Source: Basidiobolus ranarum
Taxonomy: Eukaryota; Basidiobolomycota; Basidiobolomycetes; Basidiobolales
Direction of reading: 5' to 3'
Assembly: GCA_040143965.1 (NCBI GenBank)
Contig: JASJQH010000026.1
Location: 1 to 45,315, forward strand
Length of the DNA: 45,315 nt
Below, piece after piece: positions 34,006-44,720 of the stretch (its first letter is position 1; every line of letters begins with the position of its first letter). Below the pieces are notes generated by a model. That model saw only the letters and a list, made by a program, of their open reading frames with translations, was not told the DNA's origin and made no database searches. The position numbers were made by a program, and so were the translations under genes.

Positions 34006-35839
34006 ATGTTTCGTAGATTGCCAAGTATCTCCAATTCACTCTGTAAACATGCCTTTAGTGGTGTTAAAGTTCCAACTCGAGGCTTAATAGTAGGTTTTAT
34101 CTTATTGTATCAAATCTATCGGTTTTCTCATTTATGAAGAATTTAAAAAAATAGAATACTGCCGGTATTGAAAAAGCTCATTGTGCCTTGTTATTCCCTG
34201 GTAAATAGAAGTCTTTACTCTCCCGAAACTCGATCTCTTGAACTGTTAGAGTAAACATTAGCTACTTTATAGGTCAAGGAGCTCAATACATCGGTATGGG
34301 GAAAGATTTATATAACGAATTTCCAGCAGCGAAGAGAGTATTTGACGAAGTAAATGATACATTGAGTTTAAATTTGAGCGAATTGATGTTCGATGGAGAA
34401 GCGGTATGAGATATTAAATTCAACTTCAACTTTACAGAAGCTCTATCTTCATTAATAAACTGACATTAACAACCGATTTTAGGAGGAGCTCACACTTACC
34501 AAGAATGCACAACCAGCTATCCTAGCACATTCTATTGCGATATTGAGAGTTTTAGAGGTAACTTAATATCTCCTAAATTTTGCTTCCACCCCAACTCGCC
34601 ATTTATATATATTCAACCATACCTCTTCCTCGGCTTTTCTTTCTAGGAAGAATTCGCGTTTAAAATTGAAGAAATTTCCTCATATGTATTAGGTCACTCA
34701 CTAGGTGAATATACTGCTTTGGTTGCAGCTAAATCACTATCTCTAGCCGACGCAGTGAAGTTGGTAGTACGTACCTTACTTCACACTTGATATTGTCTAA
34801 ATCTCTCTTGGTGTAAATTAACAGTAGTTTAACTTAAAATTTTAACATACATTTTCAGAGGCTAAGAGGTCAAGCGATGCAAGAAAGTGTTTCAGGTCAA
34901 AACCCTACCGCCATGTCCGCACTAGTCATTCGTAAAAAGAAGATAGAAGAGATTGAAGTAGCTTTGGAGAACTTTAGAAAAGAGTTACCTGAAGGTGAAC
35001 ACGTTCAATTAGCCAACATCAACTCGGTATGTGAATATTTCTTGCGAAATATCTTTGAACTCTTTTAACGTTGACAACTAACCTCCGGGGGACTCACTGT
35101 TTTTTTATCGTTTATATATTTAGTCTTTCCAAGTAGGTCACTTTAATTTATTTTTGAGAATATTTCATTGAACATCATATCCATATACATACAAAGGTGG
35201 TCATCAGTGGCACAAGTAAAGGTGTTGATGCCGCATCTCACTACCTTCAGGTAGAAAGAATGGCAGCAAGAGCAGTCGATCTTCCAGTCTCGTAAGTCAC
35301 GTGGTTCATCATAATATTAACCCGCCGCGATATTTAAATGAATTATCTATAGGGCACCCTTTCATTGTGATTTGATGAAGCCAGCAGCTGAGGTGATGAA
35401 AGAGGCATTAAAAGCCATTGAATTTAAAGAGCCGATAGTCAATGTGATTGCCAATGTCACTGGAAAACCGGTAAGAACGAACCAATGAAATAATCCAACA
35501 CACATATATCTATCTATGGACCTTATTCTACTCCCTATTTCTTGAAAAGTCCACTCAATTAACCGAAGGAAATTTCAATAACATCCGAACTAGATAAAAT
35601 CCAAGGAGGAAATACCAGAACTATTGTATCAACAAGTCACCGGTACCGTTCAATGGCATCGTAGTATTCAATACTGCAAGACGGCTGCGATCGATGATTG
35701 GGTTTCTTTTGGACCAGGTAGAGTGTTAGCGAATTTGATAAAAAAGGAACACCCTTTGGATAAGATTAGACCAATCACTTCAGCGGATGACATATTTACC
35801 CATGCTGAGTATTTTAAATTGGCAACTAAAAGCACTTGA
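34006..35839 (+). CDS. MCT1: Mitochondrial malonyl-CoA:ACP transacylase (Mct1/MCAT, FabD family)
   Basis: Ten exons: 34006-34089, 34155-34200, 34273-34403, 34483-34557, 34647-34766, 34859-35026, 35124-35132, 35197-35291, 35353-35470, 35594-35839 (363 aa; yeast Mct1 is 360). It loads malonyl groups from CoA onto acyl carrier protein for mitochondrial type II fatty-acid synthesis, which also supplies lipoate. The N-terminus (MFRRLPSISNSLCKH) is an Arg-bearing presequence. Motifs: FPGQGAQ, with the Gly codon split by intron 2; nucleophile Ser130 in GHSLGE; RLRGQAMQ; NINSSFQVVISG; and catalytic His247 in APFHCDLM. Exon 7 is only 9 nt (Ser-Phe-Gln) but is needed to give the family pattern INSxxQ(V/I)V. 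The exon 5 donor at 34767 was chosen because it yields KLVRLRGQ, as in FabD. All exon phases close. Confidence 0.93.
35124..35132 (+). other. 9-nt microexon of the malonyltransferase gene
   Basis: TCTTTCCAA encodes Ser-Phe-Gln. It is preceded by ATATTTAG and followed by GTAGGT. Skipping it would keep the frame but delete three residues inside the conserved NINSxxQVVISG strand, including the Gln. Confidence 0.8.
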
Positions 35840-36425
35840 GCGATTCGTCTAGAAGAGGAATCATGCTAAGAATGTTGGCTTGAATCTAAGATGCCTGAAT
35901 GTGCCTCAAATCACTAAATGACCATCCCCTGACTACTTTCATTAAAAGCATTTTCATCCTGCTGCTGTTGCAGGAAGCGAGAATACACATTGATGCGAAT
36001 CTGAATACAAATATGGCCACATTCGAGCCCATACATAAGGAGCATTTGGTCTAGATTCCGTGAAAGATATATATTACATCGGTCTCAGTTCAAAATCCGG
36101 ATTATTCACCTAATGTATTGAAGTGCATAAGGTGTGGGTTGGGTAATTAACCAAACTAAATTGCCATAGAACATAGAAGTCGTGATGAGATACCAAAAGA
36201 AGGGAAATTTTTACATGAGAGTTCGAGAGCGAAGCCAGGAAGAATATTAAACATTAAAAGAAGGGGAGCCGCCCAATAAAATATATATCTTAGATTACAC
36301 TCAATTGGGTAGGGAGGTGGGATGTGCGTCTGCATCAACATCAGCTTCAGCATGGATGATGATTATTAGGGTGTATTTGATATACTGAATCTGGATGTGA
36401 TGAAGCCGATAAGAAATGGTGGGGT
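35840..36425. other. Convergent 3' intergenic region
   Basis: 586 nt between the converging ends of the transacylase and PH-domain genes. A 65-codon minus frame at 36156-36353 has no features. Both 3' UTRs should lie here. Confidence 0.5.
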
Positions 36426-37865
36426 TTAGTGAGTGGCTTCTACCGCGGAAAAGGTTAAGTTGTTGCGCGGTATAGTGTCGATTAATTGGGAAGTGTTGGT
36501 TTCGATCATTAGAAGTTGATTAGTAGAGCTATGGCTTGTTTGGAAAATCCCTTTTCCAGGCAAAGTTTTCACTCGTTGTAATGGGCTACGATGGGGTGGA
36601 AATTCGGTGGGTGAGGTGTAGGAAGGAAAGCGGTGTAGAGTATGCTCTTTGTGTGTTCCATTCGGTATGGAGGGTGGTGGGTATTTTGGCATGGGTGTTT
36701 GTGCGGGTATCTGAGAGAAATCGATCTCGGTTGCCTTTGTAGTGTATCGACTTCGAGTGGTACTAGAGGCAGAGGATGTTGTGGAAGAAGTGGCAATAGA
36801 GTCCCGGGAGGCTTTGGAGGCGGATGGATGATTGGGGTATTTATTTTGAATAATCGCTGATTTGATACTGCTTAACCAAATCTTTAATTCTTCAAGACTT
36901 TCAACTTGAATGTAACAAGTGGAACGACTGGTATTGTTAATCTCAATAACCCAACGACGTGCGGGGAACTTTTCCGAGACACAGGCTGTCGTTTTATGGG
37001 ATATTTCGATAGGCTCTAGGGATGCTGCACTGGGTGCTGACGATTTGAAACGATATAATGCCTTAGGTGTCAACACGAAGAACCGCCGTTTCCAGGTCTT
37101 ACGTGTGACAAATAAGGGATTACTAACGTATAGTTTGGACACCCAACCAGCCCACAAAGCAGCAATATAAACCTCACTGAGAGTAACAGGCTGCTGTTGT
37201 ACAAAATTGGGTAATTTCCGAGGAGCAACTGGTGCGGAATTCGACACTGGATCTGGAGTAGAGGATTTGAAGGAAGTGGCAAAACGAGCAGATACTTTGG
37301 CAATACTTTCTTGACTTAACCATAAGTTACGTGATTTTACTTCGACCTCATTGTTCTCAGAAACCTTATCTTTTCCACCCTTGGATTTGACTGCCTCTTT
37401 TTCATTCCCTTTTTTGTTACGATATTCACGGCATTTCTTCATATTCTCCAGACAATCGTCCAGTTCCCTCAGTAGGAAGGATATATTGGTGGGTAGGGCC
37501 CTCCTCTCCATCGGATCATTCTCCTCCGTATCCAAGTCATCTTCTACTCTGGAGGCATTCGTATTGATAGAATCGATAGAACCTCGACGTTCGAATGTTC
37601 GTCGTTGTAAAGCTATTCTACCAAGGCAATTTCGCATAATTTCCAACTCCAGGGTAACGTCGATTATGGGCTCGCCATGGTTATTTCGATATACCAAAGG
37701 AGCAGGACTAAGGGTGTCTTGGGGATTTGCAGTTAAAGAAATAGCGAGACCATCTTCACTGCTACGAGGGGTGGAGGGTACCGAAGGGTTGGTCTCGACA
37801 CAACCGGAAAGAGTAGAGGTCATTATCGAGTGGAATGGGTATTGTATAATAAACGCAACGTTCAA
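36426..37865 (-). CDS. PH-domain protein with disordered flanks
   Basis: Intronless frame of 479 aa. A pleckstrin-homology domain covers about residues 237-338: AGWVSKL opens strand 1, then RKTWKRRFFVLTPKALYRF (strands 2-3 with basic residues, a possible phosphoinositide contact), RRWVIEI, and the closing helix ELKIWLSSIKSAI with its invariant Trp330. The N-terminal part has a short helical stretch at about 70-95 and a charged coil near 130-165. The C-terminal 130 residues are Ser/Thr/Pro-rich with several KYPPPS- and SP-type sites. The likely role is a peripheral membrane adaptor or signalling protein in the cytosol. I do not recognise a specific ortholog. The start is uncertain: the first ATG (37865) begins with a hydrophobic NVAFIIQYPF stretch, while the ATG at 37823 (MTSTLSG) gives a more ordinary N-terminus. 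Confidence 0.8.
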   Translation of the reverse strand: MNVAFIIQYPFHSIMTSTLSGCVETNPSVPSTPRSSEDGLAISLTANPQDTLSPAPLVYRNNHGEPIIDVTLELEIMRNCLGRIALQRRTFERRGSIDSINTNASRVEDDLDTEENDPMERRALPTNISFLLRELDDCLENMKKCREYRNKKGNEKEAVKSKGGKDKVSENNEVEVKSRNLWLSQESIAKVSARFATSFKSSTPDPVSNSAPVAPRKLPNFVQQQPVTLSEVYIAALWAGWVSKLYVSNPLFVTRKTWKRRFFVLTPKALYRFKSSAPSAASLEPIEISHKTTACVSEKFPARRWVIEINNTSRSTCYIQVESLEELKIWLSSIKSAIIQNKYPNHPSASKASRDSIATSSTTSSASSTTRSRYTTKATEIDFSQIPAQTPMPKYPPPSIPNGTHKEHTLHRFPSYTSPTEFPPHRSPLQRVKTLPGKGIFQTSHSSTNQLLMIETNTSQLIDTIPRNNLTFSAVEATH

Positions 37866-38573
37866 AAATAATTACTTGTCAATAGAAATGGAGTGAGAAA
37901 AGTCAAGAAATTCCAAATAAGCCAGCTTAAGAGATAATATAACAATCCTAGATTCACGTGGATATGTGCCAAGATATGGATAGTAAGAAAAACCTAAATG
38001 CGGTTTTGGCACACGAGACTATTCACACTGTTATCAATTGAAGGAGAAATTGTGTGGATATGTCAATATTTATATTCGTAGGGTCCCGAAAAAAGAAGCC
38101 ACTAAGTTAGATCTTAATCGAGGTTAAAAGGTGTCTTGGGGTGTGTGCTGGTCCTAATTTGGATAGTGATAAATCCTCAATCAAGAAAAAAGGGGGCTTC
38201 GGGGGAAAGGAAAGATTGTCATGACCATGAGTGTAACATCGCAGAACATCGCTGACCTTAACTTTCACTGATTAATCACTAAACCCTGTGGAATTCTCCA
38301 TTAAAAACATGATTTTCATATAACTACATTAGGAGCCTTGCTGCTTTGGCTTGGACAACAAGTCCAATGTTAACTAATGACAATAAACTCAACGTGACTC
38401 TGCCCATATATTCTAATCTCCCAAAACCGAAACCACTTATTTGGAGAAATTGAAATATGCCTAGTGGATATCCATCCCTTCCCTTCTCTAGCCATACAAC
38501 CCTACCATCTAATCTGGCTACTCTGAGACCACTAAAAGGTTCCAGTTTGAGAAGTAAGTCACTCACTACACAA

Positions 38574-38609
38574 CCCCTTAGCCTTGCCCTAACCCTTGCT
38601 CTAACCCTA
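38574..38609. repeat. Degenerate telomere-like run
   Basis: Several consecutive imperfect copies of a CCCTAA/CCCTTG-like unit (CCTTAG, CCTTGC, CCTAAC, CCTTGC, CTAACCCTA). It looks like a decayed interstitial telomeric stretch or a chance pyrimidine-rich satellite. Confidence 0.6.
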
Positions 38610-38952
38610 CCATCTCGATGGCTTCAGTATTGCTCACCAAATACCAGCAGTGGTAGCGTACGACTCTAGGGAGGCATCTCAAAATTAGTTATCCCATGTT
38701 TGGTATGCTCTGCTCCTGTTAGTTAACCTGGCCATGGCATTACACAAGGTGAATTGGTGTTATTAATGGGGTAGGCAGTGTAAGCAAGTGTTCAGTTTTC
38801 TTTAGATCGACATCATGTCCACATACTTCAAAAACAAACCATTGGGAGGGATACGAAAAGCCACCTACGTAGTGGTTTCATTTCAATAATCAAGTACAAA
38901 AATAGCCGACGAATGGATGTTTCTCATGATTAAACCAACATCGTTGTGGTCA

Positions 38953-38984
38953 CCAACTGATGCAAACTGATGCTAACTGATGCT
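38953..38984. repeat. Short tandem triplication, AACTGATGC unit
   Basis: AACTGATGC occurs three times in a row with one- or two-base spacers. A minor local repeat. Confidence 0.7.
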
Positions 38985-40016
38985 ATTTTCTTCATGGATT
39001 TCGGATAAATCATGTTCGGATAAATAACAAGCGCTATTTAAGCTTTGTTCAATGGCAAGGGTCGGGATAAATGATCAAATATGGAGTGCGGGCCTGGGCT
39101 TGAATGTTGCTATGACAAAACGATGCTACCATTACAAAGCACTTATCGGTTCATCGGAAGTCTAGACACTTGCACTTGCACTCGCACCTGTGTACTTGTC
39201 AACCGATGATGGATATTATGCGTGAGATCAATCAACGGAGGCGCATTGTCCAGTTCAGGTTTGGACCTGTTCGACTGTTAGGTGCTCAATGATGGCATCC
39301 AATAGGACCGGTGAAGCGCTATTTTTCTTCTGAAAACCTTAACCAGCTGCTATCAGGATTTTCATCAAAGATTATATTCGATCTATAGTGGACAGAGGTA
39401 ACACCTACATGGGTAAGGAGAGGAAGGTGTGTCATAGTCATGTATCCTGGGTTTCAATTCAATCTTCTTACAGTACAATGAGGGCTGACTGTGAATTATA
39501 AGTTAGGTGTAAATGAACCCGGCACTGGATACACTTTGCTAGCACTAAATCAGTTTCCGAAACATTCAATACCAATGGAAGGGTAAGTTTTGGCGTAGTC
39601 GTACTCGTTCCATTATTGTGCGTCACTAACTAATTATGTGAGTATTGATGCTTACTTAATATGTTTGTAATCCAGCCTTTGCTAGTAAGACACCCAATTT
39701 GTATTCCCCTGATAACATCTCTCGCCAACTGTCTCAGATGTATAATCTCACATTTGTTGAACACTGGTTGAGCTGTGTAATACACCCATCTCCTTTCACT
39801 CTTTGCTAGGATTGGGTTGGTGTTGGCCTAATTATGTATCAAATGTGTTTTTGGTTCTTGACTTCTTTACTCTCGATGTTATGAAGAGATTTCACTTGAA
39901 TAATAACCGCAAAAATTGGAATGAATAGATGTTATTTTGATTTGAAATATTCCCAAAGAGACTACAAAATGTTTAAAAAAGAATGTAAAAAGGGTCCCGG
40001 ATTACGAGATAGAGGA

Positions 40017-41761
40017 TCATCGGGAATAAGGATGATATCCATGACGTGAAGAGTGACCATTGGAGGGGTTCTGGGAATTGGGGTTTCTTGGGGAGGAGCT
40101 GGATGGACCTCGAACTGCACCCGTACCACGACTGGAGGAGCGGGCGGACTCTTGAGGGTACTCCTGCTCACGGTAGGGTGCTGCTGCTGCTCCTCTGCTA
40201 TCATAGTTGTCATATGCTGGTGCTTGTCCATACCAACCACTGGTTCTACTCATGTCAGATTGACCATAACTGCTGTATCCACGGTTATAGTATTGCGACA
40301 TAGAGGGATCATAACCTCTACTATAGTTTCCGTAGCTGCCATAGTTGTAATTTCCTCCATAGCCGCCTCCGCCTCCTCCGCCGCCACCACCATACATACC
40401 ACCATATCCATAATTCATATTTCCACGACTGGATCCACCAAGTCGGTCGTAGCCATCAGCTCCTCTGCTACCTCCTCTGCCACCGTAAGAGCCATATCGA
40501 CTTTGCTCATACCCACCTCGACCACTGCGTGCGGAACCACCCATGTAACGCCCTCCACCCTGATACATATCAGGTGCGGATCGGCCCGGTGTTTTGTGTT
40601 TTGGCATGGCGCGTTTGACTTCGATCTGTAGGATATTACCAGTGGTAAGTGGGACAACACATACAACACACAATACAAAGAACTATACGATTACCATTTT
40701 CCCTTGAATAGCAAGATCTCCCCGTTCTAACGATCTCTCTACACCATCAGATGATTCGAAAGTTACGAAGCCAAATCCTCGTGGGCGACCAGTTTCCCGA
40801 TCAGTCATCAAAGTAGCATCGATCACTTTACCAAATTGTTCGAAAAAGGCTCGGAATTCTTCTTCATGTACTTCTGGCGCTATTCCACCTACGAATATTT
40901 TCTCGGTTTTCTCTTGTTCATCTCTAGGCACTGCTCTTTTCGGATCCACCTAGGGTAATGAATTAAACCAATGCTACAAAGTGCTCTATATGTTCCTATT
41001 CTTACCAGTTTGCCATCCAAATGATGGTCAGTTTTGAGTACTTCATCCACCACCGAGGGGTCTACAAATGTTAAAAATCCAAATCCTCGAGATCTACCGG
41101 TCGCCGAGTCTCTCATGACTACACAATCGGATATTTCTCCGTATTTTGAGAAGTAATCTTGGAGTGTTGCTAATATTAAGAAATGTAAAGAATGAATTGG
41201 AATTCAATAGTCTATATTGAACAAAGTAAACTAGTGTATACCATCCGAGGTTTCCCAATTCAAGCCACCAATAAACACTTTTCTAAGAATGTTCAAGAAT
41301 AAGTTAACAACAAGTCAAAGGAAACACTCCTACCACCCGAGTCACCATGTGAAAATAGCAATATAGTTAATTCAAATTGGGCTTATTTCACGCGTGTTCT
41401 TTCGAATACTTAGGGTTAGGTTTTCCGACGTGAAATTACCTTATGAATGGAGAAGAATAACTTCGACTCCTTTGCTTTTCACTGGACTATTATGAAGCTC
41501 GAGGTAAAAGAATTGGATTCAAAATAAGACACGAATATATACTAACCCTTCGTCTAAAGAGTTATTCATGTTTGAGTGATGGTGCATCTGTCCATTAGGG
41601 TCATGATTCTCTTTGTTATCATAGTAATTCAACTCTCTTGAAGTCATATTGTCGAGGGAATATTGATGTTCCGTGGGGTTAGGTAACATGATTCCTTCTT
41701 GGGCGGGGTGGTATCCGTCTCCAGAGTAATCGACGTTGTTACTATACGTTTCTTCGGCCAT
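40017..41761 (-). CDS. Two-RRM hnRNP-like RNA-binding protein with Gly/Tyr-rich tail (Hrp1/hnRNP A type)
   Basis: Five exons: 41761-41547, 41282-41242, 41169-41006, 40949-40695, 40625-40017 (427 aa). Nuclear-cytoplasmic RNA-binding protein, probably acting in mRNA 3'-end processing, export or stability like yeast Hrp1/Nab4. RRM1 at about 73-148 has RNP2 KVFIGGL and RNP1 [11 protein letters not shown]2 at about 157-231 has KIFVGGI and RGFGFVTF and ends [12 protein letters not shown]. The linker [12 protein letters not shown] is the usual inter-RRM linker of hnRNP A/B and Hrp1 proteins. The tail (about 235-427) is Gly/Ser/Tyr/Arg-rich with RGG-like sites and a run of ten glycines, a prion-like low-complexity region likely to phase-separate. 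The N-terminal 70 residues are Asn/His-rich. Intron 1 is 264 nt, the longest in the window, and carries a telomere-like AACCTAACCCTAAG stretch on the sense strand. Confidence 0.92.
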
Positions 41762-42789
41762 GGTTTCAATATATCAAGGTTTCACTCTTTCTTTTCTAAC
41801 TTGGTGTTTCTTCTCTACTTTTAATGGAAGGCTAGATAAGATTTCTAAGTGAGTCACTAAGCGAACTGAGTATCATCTACTCCCCATATTATTATATGTA
41901 TGTATATATACATATATCTATATAGAGGAGAGTTAAGTACAAATTTATCTAGTTAATAAAGACCTACACTAAGTTTCTTTACTCTCCTAAAAGTAAGCAG
42001 CTATCTGTAAAGTAGTGGTATCAAAGTTCACGTTCCCCCAAAAGTAGTGGTCATCAAGAGATAGTACAGTGGTAGAATAGATAAAAGAAAAAAAGGAGTT
42101 GAGTTCAGATAGATGCTTAATACTTAATAACCTTATTTGAGTAGAAATTTATGTTGCTTTCAAACTTTCGTGAAAAAGTACTTTCGGATAGGGTGATCTC
42201 TCATAAGTTCACAAGAAATAAGTGGAAATGTTGACTACTTCTTACCTAACAATAAAACGCTATAGTCTAAACCTAAACTGCGAAGAACTGTTCAATATCT
42301 CTAACGACTAACCCTAAAATAGGATAAAATTAAAGGTATAATACATGGTATTGGTAAGGGCCGAGTACAGCATTCATATATACTATTAAATGTCACTAAC
42401 TTAAGTCTTTTAAATAGTTCTTTCTGTGGTTAACTCGTGTGTTGTAGTTTTGGCTCAGCAACAAGAATAGTCAAAGTAACACTAACTACTATTATCACTA
42501 ATATGCGGCACAAAATGGAATTTCCCTGATTGAAAACGTACTTTGGAGTTGGAAAATTTTCCTCACCCGAGAAAAAATATTGGATTATTTATTTGGATTC
42601 GTGGATGGTTAGGTGTTGGGTCAGTAAGCCAATCTAATTACGAATCAAGGGTGAGTATGTGTAGATGTATATATATGGATCTAGACTTTGTGATGCAAAT
42701 GGAGGGTGAGCAGGGTGAGGCCAGAAAAGGGCCAATCTATATCGAGGATCGCTGCCATACTCCAAGCTGGCATGTTCAATAGAATAGGC
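41762..42789. other. 1.0-kb intergenic region: RRM promoter and pseudouridine synthase 3' flank
   Basis: AT-rich. A perfect 16-bp palindrome of TA/CA steps lies at 41899-41914, and a TAACCCTAA motif at 42309-42317. A plus-strand 79-codon frame (42543-42782) is antisense to the synthase 3' UTR and not credible. Confidence 0.5.
41899..41914. repeat. 16-bp AT palindrome in the RRM gene promoter
   Basis: TATGTATATATACATA is a perfect palindrome inside an AT microsatellite about 140 nt upstream of the RRM gene ATG. It could extrude as a cruciform or be simple slippage DNA. Confidence 0.7.
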
Positions 42790-44507
42790 TCACTCAAGAG
42801 TAAAAGATTGGCCATCAAAATGATCATCCAAAACTCGCAAAAAGTGTTTGGGAAGGGGTGCATTGATGACAATAGGATTAGTGTCATTCTAGAGTGGAAT
42901 TCTTTGTTAGCATGCATAAGCGGATATCTGTATATATATCTGCACTCGCAGAGCCCTTACCGGAAGCGTCAGTTTATGCATATGTAGAAATAACCTAGGG
43001 GGATTTTCAGCGTCGCATACTAAGCCCTAGAGTGGATGATTTGATTCAGATGCTGGGTTCTTAGGGTTAGGGTTAGATGAAAATAATGAACTACCTTTGG
43101 AGAGCCTTTGCCGTACTTAAGGTCACCTAGAATGGGTGCTACAATTGCGTACGAATCCTGTCAGATATTCAAGTGGCTTCTGGTCAAACGATAATTAAAG
43201 ATGCTAGTTACTGTAAAGAACTTGAGCACAGTGGACTCGAAGCTGATGCTTCCTACCGGTATGAGGGCTCAGTCTCAAGAGGGATAGGCAGGGCTGATAT
43301 AGTTGGTTTCAATATTGTTTGATGTCGAAAAGCAAGCAAAAAATAAACACTTACATTTTGATTGGATTTAGCTATCACTTGATACTCGGTAATGGCAGAC
43401 TGTGTTTGTATGGGTGATGTTGCAGTGTTTGATAATGGTGAAGTGTTTTGGAGATCGCCATGAACAGTACGATAGTCATGGCTTGAACTGGTGACTCTTG
43501 AAATTCCACGATCAATTATACCGTTATCGGTGCCTGTACTTCCTGTGACAATGGCTAAATACTTGATAATGTTAGACTCATGAACAACACGTGTTAAGCA
43601 TAGACGCAGCAACTACTTCTTTTTTGATCTGGTTCTCACGAAACTGCCTGGTTAGTTCGATGGCTGCCTGTCTAGTTCTAGCAAGAATTAATAGCCCCGA
43701 AGTACCCTGATTTTGTAATCGTTTTAGTTTCTATGTTACCGCAGGACAAGTGAAGAGCTACCTTATCTAATCTGTGGACAATACGAGGAGTCTCGGGGCA
43801 GTCAAATTTTAGGGCTACAGTATTCAAGGAATGAGATAGGGAACAACATTAAGTACCTAGTAGCAAGTCATAAATCACCTGAAAGAACTTTGTCGATGTA
43901 TCTCGTTGTATTGGTTCCTCCTATTCAATATTCGACTGGTTAACGTAAACAATAAAAGACATTGGCAAAATGCTATGACCTTGAACCGCTACACCACTGG
44001 GTTTATCAATAATGAGAAGTGTCTCACTCTTGTATTGGATATTACTTTTTAACTCTTCAATAAGCTCTAGGTCAGTCTTATGGTATATTACTGGTTAGCC
44101 TTCAGCGGCAGATGGCTCTTTGCGTCGATACTTTCGAGAGTTTAAACAAACCTTGGTAATATCTTGGAACTTATCAACTCGCAATTTCAACTCGCTGTTT
44201 ACTTGAACAACATCGTTTTCGTTTAGTCTAAAACCAGGTGGAATCTTCCCTTTGGTCTCTTGCTCTTTACCAAAAATGCAAACCTTGATGTAAATATAAT
44301 AAAAATATGCTCTCTTCCAACTAACCCGAGTGTTTCACTTACTTTTTTTGTTCGCAGTAACTTTTGAGTGAGTGCCTTCGAGAGATCAAAGTTAATATTG
44401 AGGAATCTATCTAGACGAACATCGTTGAACTCAGCAGGTACACGTAGTGTGTGAAAATTGGCGATACTTCCAAGTCTGATACAGTGCTGCCTTCCAAATA
44501 ACAGCAT
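42790..44507 (-). CDS. RluA-family RNA pseudouridine synthase with S4 domain, likely mitochondrial
   Basis: Eleven exons: 44507-44343, 44283-44148, 44090-43980, 43920-43879, 43814-43762, 43706-43617, 43561-43355, 43293-43212, 43139-43096, 43026-42961, 42888-42790 (364 aa). It isomerises uridine to pseudouridine in rRNA or tRNA. Order: a short Arg/His-bearing leader; an S4-like RNA-binding domain (RLDRFL, LLRTKKVCIFGK, about 30-85); LLIIDKPSGVAVQGG; the catalytic loop IVHRLDKGTSGLLIL with Asp168; KKEYLAIVTG; LSPHTGRKHQLRVH; PILGDLKYG; and LFLHMHKLTLP. Most motifs are rebuilt only by splicing, which supports the model. Introns are 55-72 nt. The exon 2 donor (GTTTAA) is weak and is the least certain junction. 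A 60-residue Ser/Thr-rich insert sits after KKEYLAIVTG. The intron at 43027-43095 contains a telomere-like repeat. Most similar to RPUSD-type mitochondrial synthases. The leader supports mitochondrial import only weakly. Confidence 0.87.
43061..43076 (-). repeat. Telomere-like repeat inside an intron of the pseudouridine synthase gene
   Basis: The plus strand reads TTAGGGTTAGGGTTAG, two and a half canonical telomere units. On the sense strand this is CTAACCCTAACCCTAA, which also supplies CTAAC branch-point-like sequences for the 69-nt intron at 43027-43095. Confidence 0.8.
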
Positions 44508-44573
44508 CACAAACTGTTACAATGGTTAGTTCTTCCTTCGTCCTCGTTCCTTTCCCCTTGTTGAATCAATTAC

Positions 44574-44579
44574 CACGTG
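44574..44579. promoter_or_regulatory. CACGTG box upstream of the pseudouridine synthase gene
   Basis: Palindromic CACGTG (followed by A, as in the Cbf1-type CACGTGA) 67-72 nt upstream of the synthase ATG. This is a typical site for bHLH factors. Position and motif only. Confidence 0.35.
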
Positions 44580-44720
44580 ATATACACCAGTTAAAAATAA
44601 AGCAATTTTGTAAGAAATTGTATATTTTCATGGAGGTATTGTCTGTTTCACCAATAATGAACAAAGCAGTAGTGGTAAAGTCAATGATATCACTCCACCA
44701 TATGAGTTTTATATAACGAT

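Larger units (their letters stand above)
37866..40016. other. 2.1-kb intergenic region between PH-domain and RRM genes
   Basis: Contains the PH-gene promoter (with a CACGTG box at 37956-37961) and the RRM gene 3' UTR. A degenerate telomere-like run lies at 38574-38609 and a 10-11-nt triplication at 38953-38984. The short frames at 38324-38669 overlap on both strands and owe part of their length to the telomere-like repeat. No gene is supported. Confidence 0.5.

Noticed and set aside
37956-37961. CACGTG box in the PH-gene upstream region as a defined regulatory site
   Set aside because: A single hexamer about 90 nt upstream of the ATG with no second motif. Mentioned under the intergenic entry but too weak to list as its own feature.
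38324-38669. Short frames around 38.3-38.7 kb
   Set aside because: Part of their length comes from a stop-free telomere-like repeat translated as a Leu/Ala/Thr run. There is no other support.
42543-42782. 79-codon plus-strand frame
   Set aside because: Antisense to the 3' flank of the pseudouridine synthase gene, with no motifs.
44522-44716. 64-codon plus-strand frame divergent from the synthase start
   Set aside because: It begins 15 nt from the synthase ATG, lies in its promoter, contains no domain and ends before the convergent partial gene.
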